From positions 349,001-413,000 of the forward strand of contig NC_009414.2 in NCBI RefSeq assembly GCF_000002875.2: DNA of 64,000 bases. The letters are read 5' to 3'. The stretch comes from Leishmania infantum JPCM5 (lineage: Eukaryota; Euglenozoa; Kinetoplastea; Trypanosomatida; Trypanosomatidae). The notes below the pieces were generated by a model that worked only from the letters and a program-made list of their open reading frames with translations, was not told the origin of the DNA and ran no database searches. This document shows positions 31,736 through 43,400 of this stretch, in pieces. A program made the position numbers and the translations under genes. The stretch's first letter is position 1. Each line of letters opens with the position of its first letter.

Positions 31736-33419
31736 ACGAAAAAAAAAATAGGAACCCGTGCATGAGTGGCTCTTGAGGAGGCTGGCGGGCGTGTCCGGAG
31801 GCGAAAAAGAAACGGAGTGCAACACGCGCTCACGCAGAGAAGATAAAAGCGCTCGCTTGAGAGGGAAAGAGAGAAGGAGGGGGGAGGCAGGGTGGTGGTG
31901 GTTGCGGTGCAAATGAAGGAGACGAGAGGAAGGGGAGACACTTCGTCGCACGGCTTCCCTTCGGTTTTCCCATTCTAGAATCCGGTTGATGTTTTGCCGC
32001 CCGAGCGGTTTTTCTTTTGTTTTCCGTTCCGTTTCTCTGAGCTCGCTGGTGGCGTTTCGTGCTGGTTCACGTCTCTGTTGACGATGTCGTCGCCGTTGTT
32101 GCTGTGGGACCCCGTTGGGGTTCTGCACTTCTTTCCGTGCCCCCCCCCTCTCCCCCTCCCCACCCTTCTTTCGATGATGTAGTTTGTGAGAGGGAGATCG
32201 CAGAGAGTGCACAGAATCGGAGAGACACACGCGTGTGCTAATCCGATTCTGTACGCGGGTGGTGCGATCGAGAAGAGACCACGTACCGTGACATGAAGGT
32301 CGCCGTACGTCTCCGCCGTTGATCCCGCGGCAAAGCCGGTGGGCTCTATCAGCGGCGGATGGGGCGGGGGGAATCAAGTGAGGTTCTCTGTGTGCGGCAG
32401 ATGCACAGACGGATGGCGAAGAAGGACGTGCAGAGTGCGCCTCAAAAGGACAACGCGTTGATCGGCACTCGTGTGACGGTTTGGTGTACGTCGGTGGAGT
32501 GCCGTGAAGCCGAGGACAAAAGGGCGACTAATACCGAGGGAGTGGCGGTTGGGTGAAGCGCGTCGGCATGAGACAGCGAAGGGAAGGAGGGAAATAGAGA
32601 GAGAGGGATGCTGGCGTGTTTCATTCGTTTGCCTGTTTATGTCTTGCGCCACTTTTATACGCTTGTGTGCGTGTGAGCGCATCCACCCTCCTCCTTTGTG
32701 TTGTCGTCTCTCTCACCCCCTCTCTTTCCCGCGCCTAATCGCTTCGCAGGTTTCTCTCCGTCTCTTCCATATCTTTCTCGGCTTCTTTTGGCTTCCTTCC
32801 TTCTCCATTCGATGCGCATCTTTTCCGCTGCCCGTCTTGGCGCTAAAGTCTCGCCCCTCCCGCCTCTTCTTACCCTCCTTTCTTGCATCGCTAAGGAGGG
32901 GCGCACTTGGGCAAGGAAGACAAAGTAAAGAAAAAAGAGGACCTACTAGTGCTGCGCTAGCCATCCCCAGCTACGGGCGCTGCTGTTCTGTGTTGGTGCA
33001 TGATGGGGTGAATTGCTGTCAATTAAGTGTGTGCGCCCGCGACGTCTGTTTTCCCTTTTACCTCGCTGCAACTCGGCTCGTGCTCGTCTTCAGAGCGTCT
33101 TTGTGAGTACGTGTTCGGCTGTGATCATAAGTGCCTTCTAAAGTAGCCTTTATTGGGTATATCCCTTCGTCTTCTCACCCCCCCTCTCTCCTCCCCGCCC
33201 GTCCCGCGTACCCGCCTCTCCTTTTCGATGCCCCTTTCCGCCCCACGGTCTTTTCCTATTCCTCAGCGAGGATGCGTCTGTATGTGTCTGTGGGAGGGGG
33301 CGGGGCCTCAGACAGTCACGCATCAAGAAGATCCTTCAACTGAGGGAGCGACAGATAGCCAGAACACTGGAGAGAGGGGGAGAGACATACACGCGGGTGC
33401 TTTTGTTTGCTTGGATGCG

Positions 33420-33515
33420 TATACATATATACAGATGTACATATGCATACATCTATATATATGTATGTATCCGTGTGTGCATATACATATATATATATAT
33501 ATGCATATGCATATG
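33420..33515. repeat. AT-rich microsatellite cluster
   Basis: Imperfect ATATAC/ATATG repeats ending in a pure TA run and alternating GCATAT steps. The composition matches the tract at 1891-2016. Confidence 0.85.
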
Positions 33516-34336
33516 GATGCGGCTCTTTGTGTTGTCTGCAACACCATCTTTCTTGTGTGCTTCCTTCCTCCTCTCTTTCCTCTCCCTCTCTGTCCGCCTT
33601 TCATGCTGTCTCCATATAGTATCACAAGCTCACTTCTTCCCCGATGGCCAACAGACAGACACACACGCACACACAGACACGCAGAGAGACACACACGTAA
33701 GCGCAAGAGGAAAACGACAGCACCTCCAACTCCATGAGAGCGTCGCCATGACGTCGCTGATGTCGGGGATGTGCCGGCAACAGCAAAGAAGCGCAAAAAA
33801 AAACATCGAAAGGATCCTAACAAAAATAACAAAGAATGCCATCACTGGTTATCATCGGCAGGGTGTTGCTGTGATGATAGCGGCAAGGGTGTCGTTGGCC
33901 GTTGCTGCTGCGGGGCTGGGGGAGGATTCCTCAACATCTGCCTGCATTTTGTGCCGCATATGCGCGCCCTCCTCCCCAGGCCATGACGTCAATGAGGTAA
34001 GTAGGCGCGCACGTCCACGTAAAGAGGAAGATACTCTTTACTGGTAGCAAGCCTATTCTCGTTGCTGCCAGGCTCTTCACGTCTCGCTTGCGCCTATTAA
34101 TATTTTCTATCTTAAGTGACTGTATCCTTCGCCTCCACTTCCCTCCCATTGCTCGTACTCTCCATCCCCCCTTCTTTCTTTCACGCGCACGCACAAATGC
34201 ATAGAAGTGGCGGCGACCAGCAAAGAAGGACAGTCGTGCTGCTCTCTCTCCTGGCCACTGCTTTGCGTTCTTCTCTTCACCATCGTTGTGTGCTCGCTCC
34301 ACCACACACACACACACACATACACACTCTCTGTAT

Positions 34337-34372
34337 GTCTTTTTTTTTCTGTTCCCCCTTCACGGAAAAAAG
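34337..34372 (+). promoter_or_regulatory. Probable trans-splicing signal (polypyrimidine tract plus AG)
   Basis: A T/C run including nine consecutive T, then CCCCCTTCAC and an A-rich segment with the first AG at 34371-34372, twelve bases before the ATG at 34384. A second AG at 34380-34381 is even closer. In kinetoplastids the first AG after such a tract normally receives the spliced leader. The exact site is inferred. Confidence 0.55.
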
Positions 34373-34383
34373 GATTCTTAGGT

Positions 34384-34668
34384 ATGGCGCACGGCATCCT
34401 CCGCATTGTGCGCCAGATGCGCACGTTCAGCTTCACGGCGAGCTGCCGCAGCCACCCGTTTGCTTGGTACGCGGGCCTCTGCTGCACGCTGTTCAGCTGG
34501 GCCAACTACGCCCAGTACAAGCGGCTCGCGCCAATGTTTCCCAAGTATGAGCGGTACCTAACGGAGGAAGGTGGCCGCATGATGGAGGCGAAGAGGCAGG
34601 AGCTTGCGGAGGTGAGCCGGTACAACAACATGGTAGATACAATGCGGAGGGACCTCGCTGGCAAGTGA
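34384..34668 (+). CDS. Small single-pass membrane protein, 94 residues (hypothetical)
   Basis: I do not recognise the family. The N-terminus (MAHGILRIVRQMRTFSF) is basic and could form an amphipathic helix like a mitochondrial presequence. One hydrophobic helix spans about residues 26-44, followed by a hydrophilic, charged helical tail rich in Glu, Lys and Arg. This architecture is common among small accessory subunits of mitochondrial membrane complexes, but nothing in the sequence proves that role. The ATG at 34384 sits just after a strong pyrimidine tract and AG, and coding-like GC-rich third positions begin there. The upstream in-frame extension is CA-repeat UTR. It is followed after 970 bases by another small membrane protein. 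Confidence 0.8.
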   Translation: MAHGILRIVRQMRTFSFTASCRSHPFAWYAGLCCTLFSWANYAQYKRLAPMFPKYERYLTEEGGRMMEAKRQELAEVSRYNNMVDTMRRDLAGK

Positions 34669-35638
34669 TCAGGTGGAGCGTCGGTGCCCGTGGCGCAGTG
34701 GAGTGAGCGCTGCGCAGGTGTTTTGTGCGCAGGACGAAGAAGAAAAATAAGAGGAGGACAGATCCGCGGCGGCAGTGGCGCTACACGACGCGGCTCCTGC
34801 TACAATGACTTGGCCATTGTTCGCTCGCCTCCACCACGTGAGGTGATCGCTGCTGCTTTTTCTTTTGTTGTGCCCACCAGGATGTTGGCGTTGGCGCCGC
34901 TGAGGGGCGTAGGGGAGAGAGAGCTGATATGCACAGACATGTGTTGTGGTGCTGACGCCGACACTTGCATGCCTTCCTGCAAACAAACCGGCACGGTCGT
35001 CGCGCGGCTGGGAGTGGAGGTGATTGGGGTTCTCTCAAGACCTCCTTGATGCGTCCGATCGGAGTTGTGAAGGGCTTCAGATTACACCAAAGAAAAGTTA
35101 GAAGAGAATGGAGCACACACAGACCGTTGCACCGTGCCTCTCCTGGGCACCACATCATTTACCCAGCAGGGCTGGGCGATGGCACTGTGGTGATGATTTT
35201 GACTGAGACCTTCTTGAATTCGTTCTCCCCGGGTACTCCCTCGCGCTTTCTTTGCCACGCTGATCACATGTCGACACAAGGGACGCGTTCTCCGGCATTC
35301 TGCTGTCGCTCGGTCTCGTTAGACAAGAGATGGAACGTATGGTGTGTGTGTGTGTCTGCTGCTTCGCTATGCTCTCCGTACATTCCGTTTTTTGTTTCTC
35401 CCTCTCGTCTCTCCTCTTTCTTCTTGCCCTTCTTCGGCACAGGCATCGAAGCGAGGGGCTGAGCTGCACCGGCATAGATTCGCGTGCGCCCGATGGGCAG
35501 GGATTCAAGCCAAGAGAGCGTACATAGGAGGAACCATCGCACTTTTCTTGTATAGTGGATATAAGAGAAGCATACCAGCGCCTTCCCCCTTTCTAGCAAG
35601 CGGCGACATACATCTGTCACCTGCGCAGACTGTGAAGC
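34669..35638. other. Spacer between the two small membrane-protein genes
   Basis: About 970 bases with no supported gene. The first part is mixed composition with a short purine block near 34735-34760. Pyrimidine-rich DNA lies around 35370-35440, upstream of the next gene. Open frames on both strands overlap and show no domain features. Confidence 0.65.
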
Positions 35639-36190
35639 ATGCAGCTCAGCTCACTTCGAGAGCTTGTCGTGCTCTTCGACACGCAGCTGCAGCAGCTGAC
35701 TCTTTTCTACCTCGCAGACGGATTCTTTGCGCTGCACACGGTAGCAGTCTCCATCGCCAGCCTGGTGGTGTGCGCCTCTCTTGCTGTCGCCACCAGCAGC
35801 GGATCTGGCGGCTCCGCCGCGCCGCTCACGTCGACCCCGCTGCTCTTTACGAGCTTTACATCCTTTGCCTCCCTCTCGGTGCTCACGCTGATGACACTGA
35901 CACTGCTCTACCGGGCGATAGGTGGGGGTTTTGTCTACTCCCCGCGAGAGACCGCGTATGTGGTGGACTGGATCCTCGACACTGTCTCTCGGCCCGCTGT
36001 GGAGGACACGGTGCACTTACTGCTGGCGCCGAACAAGCGCCGTGAGCGCGGTATGTTTTTCATGAGTCTGTGCCTCATTGGCGAGGCCGGCAAGTTTCTT
36101 TCGTTTTGGTCGATTTGCACGTTGGCGTCGATGGCCTGGTGCGGGTGGAGCGTGCGGCGTGCGTGGCGTACGCACCGCTGTGCGGGATAA
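35639..36190 (+). CDS. Multi-pass membrane protein, 183 residues (hypothetical)
   Basis: Not recognised. Three hydrophobic stretches are visible at about residues 29-51, 67-90 and 140-171. The last could be one long or two short helices. A Ser/Gly linker separates the first two, and a basic loop (NKRRERG) precedes the third. The C-terminus is basic (RRAWRTHR). The ATG at 35639 opens a GC-rich frame. The overall pattern of a basic loop before a late hydrophobic block resembles the PEX11 family of peroxisome/glycosome membrane proteins only loosely, and I do not assign it. The stop codon lies just 40 bases before dispersed repeat copy 2. Confidence 0.8.
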   Translation: MQLSSLRELVVLFDTQLQQLTLFYLADGFFALHTVAVSIASLVVCASLAVATSSGSGGSAAPLTSTPLLFTSFTSFASLSVLTLMTLTLLYRAIGGGFVYSPRETAYVVDWILDTVSRPAVEDTVHLLLAPNKRRERGMFFMSLCLIGEAGKFLSFWSICTLASMAWCGWSVRRAWRTHRCAG

Positions 36191-37242
36191 TCAGTTCTTC
36201 ACTTTTTTTTTTCGCATCCTGCGATCCTGTCCCGCGTGACGCAGGAAGGGAGGGAGGAAGGGGGCCACACACCGCTCAGTGCGTCGCATCGTCAGGGTCC
36301 CGCACGACCCACCATTGCGGGGCGACGCCGAGCAGCTCCCCTATGCCCCTGCCCAATGCCGAGCCGCCTCTGGTGGAGGCTGAATCAGGCACCCGTACGC
36401 CATGGGGAGGACAGAGCGGCTCATCGCTGCTGATGCCGGCGGTGGGGCCCTGGACGGTGCTGCGGCGGAGCGACCTGAAAGGCCGCGTGTGGGCGGGCAG
36501 AGTTTGGGGCAGGGGGCGGTGGTCTCAGGTGACTGAGTCGGCGCATTTGGTGTACCGGGCGTGTCTCTCGCGCTGCTTCGCACGACGCGGATGGGGGGCC
36601 TGTGGCAGGGCCTAGCGTAGGCTGGCGTGTGACTTATTCCGCACGGCGGAGAACGGACACGCGTTGGAGGCAAGCACGAAACATGTGATCATGGAAGGAT
36701 TTCTCTATTTTCTTGTGTGTAGGTTTGCTGGTGCGCGTCGGCCTTCTGCGTCGCGGCAGTGGCCGCTCTAGGGCACGGTTCCTCACTTTCTTTTTTATCG
36801 TGCCTGTGCTTTTTTGCACACATGCACATCGCGTCTCTTCGCCTCCCTACTCTCCTCGAAGCCTTGCTTAGCCTCCGTGTGGACGCCAGCAGCGCATCAA
36901 CGGATACATGTATGACAAGGGTATCTCGGAAGCATCGCTCTCTCTCTCTTTCTCGTTGCCGTTTATTATTATTTTGTGCGCATGGGTGCTCTCAACCTGT
37001 TTTGCACGCATCTCTTCTCGGTGTTCGACCGCCTTTTTGCGTCTACCTGCAGAGCCCCCCTCCCCCTTAAGTGGCAGCCTCACACTCGGCGACACAAGCT
37101 TGCTGCCAGCCTGTCGCAGTCTCTCGCTCCCGTTCCGTGCGTGTTGCGTCTGCTGGACTGCTTCCCTCGCCAACGCGTTTGGGCCTAACGGCACCGCATT
37201 TGCTTTGTGTGGGCCCTTTTTCGTTACCAACGTGTGCGCCTC
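36191..37242. other. Spacer before the NOM1-like gene, holding dispersed repeat copy 2
   Basis: About 1.05 kb. The first half is the dispersed repeat. The second half is pyrimidine-rich DNA with CTCTCTCT and T-runs around 36940-37060, probably the splicing region for the next gene. No gene was seen. Confidence 0.7.
36231..36675 (+). repeat. Dispersed SIDER-like repeat, copy 2
   Basis: 445 bases matching 20171-20615 and 56401-56845 without gaps. The visible differences are a few changes at the left edge and GGTGGAGGC in place of GGTGGGGGC; one further position agrees with copy 3 rather than copy 1. The 5' pyrimidine segment and the 3' GCGGAGCGGAA shared by copies 1 and 3 are absent, so this copy is slightly shorter at both ends. 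It lies in the likely 3'UTR of the 183-residue membrane protein. Confidence 0.75.
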
Positions 37243-39936
37243 ATGCGCCGCGCTGGGGGTCAGTTCGACCACGGCTACGCCCGCGGTAAGCGCAGCGGTC
37301 GAGAGGATCAACGACGTGGCAGCTATCACGGTCAAGAGGGCTGTGGCCGATCCATGAGACTGCATTCCTCTTTTAGTGACCGCCATGACTCGCACAAACA
37401 GCAGCAGCGGCAACACGGCCGTTATGGCCACCACCGTGGCGGCGCATCACCTTCGCTTGCAGCGTTGGATGCCGATCCAGTCGCCGACCGCCAACGTGAC
37501 CGCAAAGCACGGCGCCGACAGGAGCGGCAAGACAAGAAGCAGTTGCGCATTACGCAGCACGAACAGTGGACGCAGGAACGTCAGCAAGCACGTCAACAAG
37601 CTCGGGATAGCAGGGTGGCTGAGCAGCTTCAGCGACAGCGGAAACGCCAGCGGGCGGAGCGAGCCGTCACATCAGAAGCCGAGAAAAATGGCAAGCGACA
37701 TAAGGATGAGAAAGCATCAAAGGATAAGAGCGAGAAGTGTGTGCGAGCGACGGCTAACGGCTGCACGGAGAAGACACGTGTCGCGGGCCTCAAGGCGGAC
37801 ACAGTCATGCCCATCACAGGTGCTGCCGCTGCTGGGACTGCGGCCCCTGCCACCTCCTCGCTGGCGGATCCGACGCCAGTCCCTGCTGAGGTCGCGGAGA
37901 AAGTGCGGCGCCTTGTGAACAAGCTGACAGCAGCGAACGTCGTCGACCTCACGAAGGACTTGAGCGACTACATGGCGACGCCGGGGGTGTCTCGAGTGAG
38001 TGTGGTGAAGGGGCTTGTTCAGCAGATAGAGCGCCTCTGCCGCCTGGAGGCGGGCCCGCTCAGCACGACTGGCACGCTGCCGTTCGCGGGGTTACTGCGA
38101 GGGTTGCAACTGCTGCACGGAAACCAGGTCGGCTCCGAGCTGGTTGAACGCGTTAGCTTTTCTCTGCACGCGCAACTCGCCGCCGCGGAGGAGGCGGCTG
38201 CAGGCAACACGCTTATGGTGCTCGCACAGCTCTATCTCCTGTACGGTGTGGACGTGGTGTTTGTCATGTCGCTGCTTCGAACGCTGCTTCATCAAGGGAC
38301 GCGCCTCCTGGACTACGTTGGCGGTGATGGCGCCACGGCGTCAGACGCCTCCTCTTCCTCCTCTCCAACGTCGGCCTCCGCGGTGGCGGTGCAGGCTGTG
38401 TGCGCGTGCGCGTGCGGACTGGCATTGATGCGCGCTTGTGGTGAGAAGCTGCTCAAGGAGAGTCCCACTGAGCTGGAGGCGTCCTTGCAAGAGGCGCGGC
38501 GCTCGTCTGCTAAGATGCGCAACATAACCGGCACGGCTCGCTTCGCAGCGCTGGTGGAGGTGATGGGTGACATTGCGGCTGGCCGCACCCGCAAGGCCCG
38601 CCGCGCGATCACCGAGGAAGCTGCCCCGGTTGAGACCATGCTGGAAGACCTCTGCTCGCTACTACCGGGTCAGGAGAAGGCCGCCTCGACGCAGCGCCGC
38701 ACGATGAAGCGGCTAGTGCTGACCACGAACATCATGTCGGGGCTGACGTGGGCGCAGGTGACATCGCCAGAGAAGCCACCGCGGTGGTACATACCGGGCG
38801 TGATGATGACTAGCGCACCCAGCGCCAGGGAGGATGGCGACAAGTCTGCGGCGGCGACCGCTGGCAAGCACTCTGGCACTGCGGCGGCGAGCAAGGAGAA
38901 CGGGCGCAGCCGACACATTCTGCCCTCGCACCCCTCATTGACTGCAGATGGCGAGAGCGAAGAGATGGAGGAGGTAGACGAGGCGGAGCTGAAACGCGAG
39001 CGGATTGCGCGTATGCGGGCGGAAGAGAAGGCCTTGAGTGGCCAGCGCCTCAACACAGAGCACAAGCGCGAAATCTTCAGGTGCATCGCCACTGCCGCCG
39101 ACGACCTGGAGTGCTTCACGATGCTCATGTACCGCGACCCCGGCTACACGCGCTTCCACGACGTGTGCGCGGTGCTGCTGCAGTGCGCCTATCAGGAGCG
39201 CAGGTACAACCCCTACTACGTGCAGGTGCTCATGCGCTTCTGCAGTGCAAAGCCGGCGTGTGCGAAGACGCTTCAGTTTGCCATCTGGGACCGCTTCAAG
39301 TCCATTCGAATCGAAAACACCGACATTGTCGGCTACTTTAACTTTGCGTGCGGCATCGCGGACTTGATGCAGCACGGCGTGTACAACCTGAGCCTGCTCC
39401 GCGGCCTCGATCTGGAGAACACGAACAAGACGATCGGTCTCTTCACGCGCATGCTGCTACTGCGATTGATCTTGCAGCTGCCGGCGTCGCGGCTGACGCA
39501 GCTCTTCTTCGGCGGAGACGGCAGCAGCGCGCACGACCTGCAGGTGGACACGAGTGTGCTGCGCCGACTGCTGACGAAGTTCATGTCGCTTTACTTCATA
39601 GATGAGAACGCCTCGAAGCGGTGGCTACCCGACTTTTACGAGGTGGTCGCTGCGGGCACCGACTTTGCTGTCTCTGCTGCCGCCGAGCCGCGGGCGCTAC
39701 CTGGCTTGCGCGACTCTGCGGCGCCAGCGGCCGATGAAGGCAGCGGAGCTGCAGAGGAGCGAGTACTTCGGCGCAATGCCGATCGCCCGCCCTCGACGCT
39801 GTTGGACAGCGCACCGGCGTCGCCCCGCGCGGCGCTCTCGAGATCCAAGTCGGCGGCCTCGGCTGAGGCGATGCTCGGGCAGTTCATGAAGCGTGTTCAG
39901 GTGGTCTACAAGGCACTCAAGCATGGCATCTTGTGA
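37243..39936 (+). CDS. NOM1/Sgd1-type nucleolar MIF4G-MA3 protein
   Basis: An 897-residue protein. The N-terminal 200 residues are His/Gln/Arg/Lys-rich and very basic, consistent with nucleolar targeting. A MIF4G-like helical region begins at about 216 (VAEKVRRLVNKLTAANV) and runs to about 500. An MA3 domain follows at about 606-742. It contains HKREIFRCI and the block RRYNPYYVQVLMRFC followed by LQFAIWDRFK, which is the signature of NOM1 (animals) and Sgd1 (yeast). These factors act in small-subunit ribosome assembly and bind the DEAD-box helicase eIF4A3/Fal1. CWC22 shares the domain order but not the YNPYY/FAIWD block. An acidic stretch (EEMEEVDEAE) precedes the MA3 domain. The first in-frame ATG is at 37243; the codons before it are UTR-like. 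The function here is inferred from the family. Confidence 0.87.
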   Translation: MRRAGGQFDHGYARGKRSGREDQRRGSYHGQEGCGRSMRLHSSFSDRHDSHKQQQRQHGRYGHHRGGASPSLAALDADPVADRQRDRKARRRQERQDKKQLRITQHEQWTQERQQARQQARDSRVAEQLQRQRKRQRAERAVTSEAEKNGKRHKDEKASKDKSEKCVRATANGCTEKTRVAGLKADTVMPITGAAAAGTAAPATSSLADPTPVPAEVAEKVRRLVNKLTAANVVDLTKDLSDYMATPGVSRVSVVKGLVQQIERLCRLEAGPLSTTGTLPFAGLLRGLQLLHGNQVGSELVERVSFSLHAQLAAAEEAAAGNTLMVLAQLYLLYGVDVVFVMSLLRTLLHQGTRLLDYVGGDGATASDASSSSSPTSASAVAVQAVCACACGLALMRACGEKLLKESPTELEASLQEARRSSAKMRNITGTARFAALVEVMGDIAAGRTRKARRAITEEAAPVETMLEDLCSLLPGQEKAASTQRRTMKRLVLTTNIMSGLTWAQVTSPEKPPRWYIPGVMMTSAPSAREDGDKSAAATAGKHSGTAAASKENGRSRHILPSHPSLTADGESEEMEEVDEAELKRERIARMRAEEKALSGQRLNTEHKREIFRCIATAADDLECFTMLMYRDPGYTRFHDVCAVLLQCAYQERRYNPYYVQVLMRFCSAKPACAKTLQFAIWDRFKSIRIENTDIVGYFNFACGIADLMQHGVYNLSLLRGLDLENTNKTIGLFTRMLLLRLILQLPASRLTQLFFGGDGSSAHDLQVDTSVLRRLLTKFMSLYFIDENASKRWLPDFYEVVAAGTDFAVSAAAEPRALPGLRDSAAPAADEGSGAAEERVLRRNADRPPSTLLDSAPASPRAALSRSKSAASAEAMLGQFMKRVQVVYKALKHGIL

Positions 39937-40482
39937 GTGCGGCCCGTGCGTGCGCGTGCTTTGCTTTTTGAGCGCAAGTCGACACGAGTAAGCTAATGCG
40001 CTATATATGTTTTCTCGTCCTACATCTTGCCCAGGTCCTGCACGGCCTCCCTGCGTTTGCTGTCGTGCTTGGGTCCCTGGTACCTCTCCCAGCCTGGCTG
40101 GCTTACTATTTACGCATCCGCTCTCTTCTTCCCTAGCGAAGCGCCTCTGCACATCTGGTATCATGCGCGTACGCTTTCCGCTGCGCACTAGCACGGAAAA
40201 CGGAACAATGCCGCTGCCTCTGTACACCAGGTTGGGAACGAAGCACACACACACACACACAAAAAAAAAAGGTGCATGCTGAGTGCTGTGTGAGCCGATG
40301 CGCATTCGCATTATAGCGCTCTCCCCGCCTTCTCAATCATCTTTCTCATCTTGCTCTCCGTTTATCATGTACATTGCCGCCCTGATCACCGGTGCCCCAT
40401 CCTTAGTGCACCCACTGGCATACGCGCATAGACCACTACCCTTTCCCGCACGCATACGCAGGCACAAGCGAAAACGGCGTCG
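39937..40482. other. Short spacer before the 1933-residue protein gene
   Basis: About 545 bases of non-coding sequence with a CA run and an A11 run near 40242-40271, then pyrimidine-rich DNA at 40321-40365 that may serve trans-splicing of the next gene. No gene was seen. Confidence 0.7.
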
Positions 40483-43400
40483 ATGCACGCCGAGGCGTCG
40501 CTCACGTTCTTGTTTCATCCGAGAACCGACACATGGGTAAGCGAAGCGCACCTTCGCGTCGATGTGGAGGCGGTCGATGGCCACTGCGGAGGCGAACACG
40601 GTGGGGCAGCAGGGCAAGCGGTTGGGGGCCGTGATGCGCTCTCGTCATCAGCAACTTCCTCATGCACGCTGCTCATCTACGTCGCCCGCCATCACACTCT
40701 GCGCCGGGTCTTTGTTCAAGAGGAGAAGGGGGACGGCGCCACCGATGCTTTCTCGGATGAGGCTCCAGGCGCAACGTCCGTCTCGCCATCGCCTGCGGAC
40801 GTTGCGCTTGGCTTTCCTTGCGAAGGCTGCACTCTGCCGCGACGCATCGAGGTGCAGCGCTACACCTGGCAGCCTTGCCATCAACCGATTCGCCACCTCT
40901 CTGCGGGCGACGGGGAGACAATGCGCTTGTCCAATGACCTGGACAAGCGCCGCCACCGCTCTCGAGGAGAGAAAGCGACTGCACTGATGCACCGCCTTGG
41001 GGAGACGGAGGTGAACTCCGTTGATGCCGGCTCCTCGCCGTGTTCCCATATACATCTCTTTTCCAGCAGCGGCACCGGCCTCCTCGAAGACATGGTCGAA
41101 GATGAGGAGGAGGGCGGCGGCGGCGATGGACTCGTATTGCACTTCGACTCTTCGCCGCCGTCGTCTTCTTCGCCTCCTTTTGCCCCCCGCGTGGAGGCGG
41201 CAGTGGATGACGTCGCACCCCCTGATTTGGTGAAGGGGGCGAACAACGCCACGGCGACGGCGGCGACCCCAAACGCGTTGCGTCTCCCTGCTCACGATGG
41301 AACGACCGCCGCGCCGCGTATCCCAGGTGCGGCTCCCGAGTCATCGACACAAACGCCATTGCGCACGGCGGCTACGGAGAGCGTCGAGGCGAGCTTAAGC
41401 GGTGCACCGCGCCGCCTGCTGCTTCTTCGCCCAGGCACAGAGGGCGAACCTTGTTCACTTTCGACCGCCTCCTCCACGGCAGTGCCGCCAGCGGCGCCGC
41501 TCTCATCAGCACTGAGCAGCGCACGAGGCAGTCGCGTCCTTCGCATAAGCACCGCCGCTGCGGCAAAGTCGGATACCCTCTTAGCGGAACCGGCGCAAGA
41601 GGCACCGCATACACCATTGCCAGCCTGCGCGGTCACCACCACGACTGCGGCAACTGAAGCGACCAGGAGCACCCTCAAGGTACCGGCGCCGACACGATCG
41701 ACAATTCCCATCTCGGCCTCCGAGACAGCGGGCACTCCTGAGCCTCGTGAATGGCAGCCGTTTCTCCTGTCTTTTGCCTACCCAGTCTGCTCGACCGACG
41801 CTACTACTACGGCGCAGAAGCCACCGCCTCTACTGTCGGCGCCGGTGGCCATGAAGGGCCGCCGCACCGTCGCGGTGCACTTGGAGTTCATTGCTGTCGC
41901 GGTCGGTGAGACCACCTCACACCCTGACGCCGCCTCCATAGCCGTGCACTGCTCACGTGGGAGTGTTGCATCGTGCGGGTGGTCGTCGCAGTGCTTCTCT
42001 ACCAACGTCCTTTCGCCTGACGTAGACGTGCACGACACCATGCACAGAGCATCACATGGATACTCGGTCATCATAGGCGATGCGTCCCTGGCGTCCCGCT
42101 GCTTCATGTGCCCGCTGGTGGCGGCCGTGCTGCCCGGCGATAGCGGCCGCTGCTATGACGCGACGTGCAAATTACCCACCAATGGTGGCACTGGGGAAGT
42201 GCGCGCTGGCCCGCTGCTTGATGTGTGGGTGCGTGCTGTGTCGGGGCGGCAGCCCTCTGCACAGCAGAGGGGCCACCGCAACGCGCGCGAATTTCTTTCC
42301 TCGATGACGGAAGTTGTGCTGAAGGATCAGCCGCGGCCACAGCAGGGGGCTGCCAAGCTAGAGGGCGCCACACGAGACGAGGGTACCTGCCGTGTGCCTG
42401 CGAAGCCGTCGTCATCATCTGAGTCGTCGCAGCCGTTGTTCACGACCGTCTTCACGGCGTCATGGCTTTCCCAACTGTGCTGCGTTTTCACCCCGTGTCG
42501 CCTTGCCACGTCACCCTACCGGCACCCGCACACGGGTGACGTGCGGAGGCCGCGACCGGCGAGGCGCTCCCTGTGGCCGTCATCACGTTCGCCAAGTCTG
42601 GTGTGGGTGGCGACGCAGGTGACGCAGGACTGCATCGTTACTCGTCCGCGCTGCCTCACCGGCTCCACGTCCTCGCCACCACTCCGTGCAAGTGAGCCAA
42701 AAGGAAAGGTGCGGTACTACTGGCTGCGAAGCGACCCCCGCCAGAGTGACGCGCTGCACCGGTATCTCTGTCGCGTCTTTGCCTGCTGGGCAAGCGCCAC
42801 TTCTGCACCGCTTTCGACGTCGTCACCGCGTTTGTGCGCGTCGCAATGCACCGCGAGTGACGTTGTGGCGGCTTCCACTCTTCTCGACATCGTCGTTACG
42901 AAGGCTAACCCACCAACGCTGAGCTTGCGTGGTGGCGCTGTAGGCACCGCGTCTGCCGTGCTGGTGGCATACGAGACGCTTCACGCTGCGGAGCTGGAGC
43001 TGGAGGCCGAGGACGCGGCGGAGGCGCCGTCAGCCGCGTCTGCCACGCCGCTTGTTGCCGGAGCTGAAAGGCGAAGACTCTCTCCGTCGGCGCTGCGCGC
43101 CCGCGTTGCCATCACTGCTGCTGTGCTGCAGCACCTCATGTGGGGTGCAGTGGAGTGGTCGGATACGAGTTGCAAGGGCGAGGCGTCAAAGGACGCTGCT
43201 GTGGAGCGGAAGGCGGTGAGCGACCCCGAGCGAACACCATCGACGCCGTCGCCACCGGGGGAGCAGCATGTCGTGCATTTGGAGGAAGTGACCTCGCGTC
43301 TTGTGCGCGCCGCGCGAGCGCTGGCAGTGCACTGGGTGTGCGGCAGTCCGTCTCTCTTGCGCAACGCACCCGCATCGCTGATGGACTTTCTCACGGAGGA

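Larger units (their letters stand above)
31736..34383. other. Spacer between importin alpha and the 94-residue protein gene
   Basis: A 2.65-kb non-coding stretch. It contains purine-rich DNA right after the importin stop and pyrimidine-rich blocks near 32690-32880 and 33150-33260. A long AT microsatellite spans 33420-33515 and a CA run lies near 34304-34322. No open frame looks coding. Confidence 0.7.

Noticed and set aside
31352..32377. Long minus-strand open frame over the end of importin alpha
   Set aside because: It is antisense to a firm coding region and continues into UTR. Long antisense frames are expected from the GC-rich third positions.
35639..36190. Assignment of the 183-residue membrane protein to PEX11
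   Set aside because: Only the general pattern (helices plus basic loop) is similar; no specific PEX11 motif could be identified.
37376..37918. 180-codon frame overlapping the start of the NOM1-like gene
   Set aside because: It is a shifted-frame shadow; the frame of the MIF4G-MA3 protein is continuous through this region and has the basic N-terminus expected of the family.
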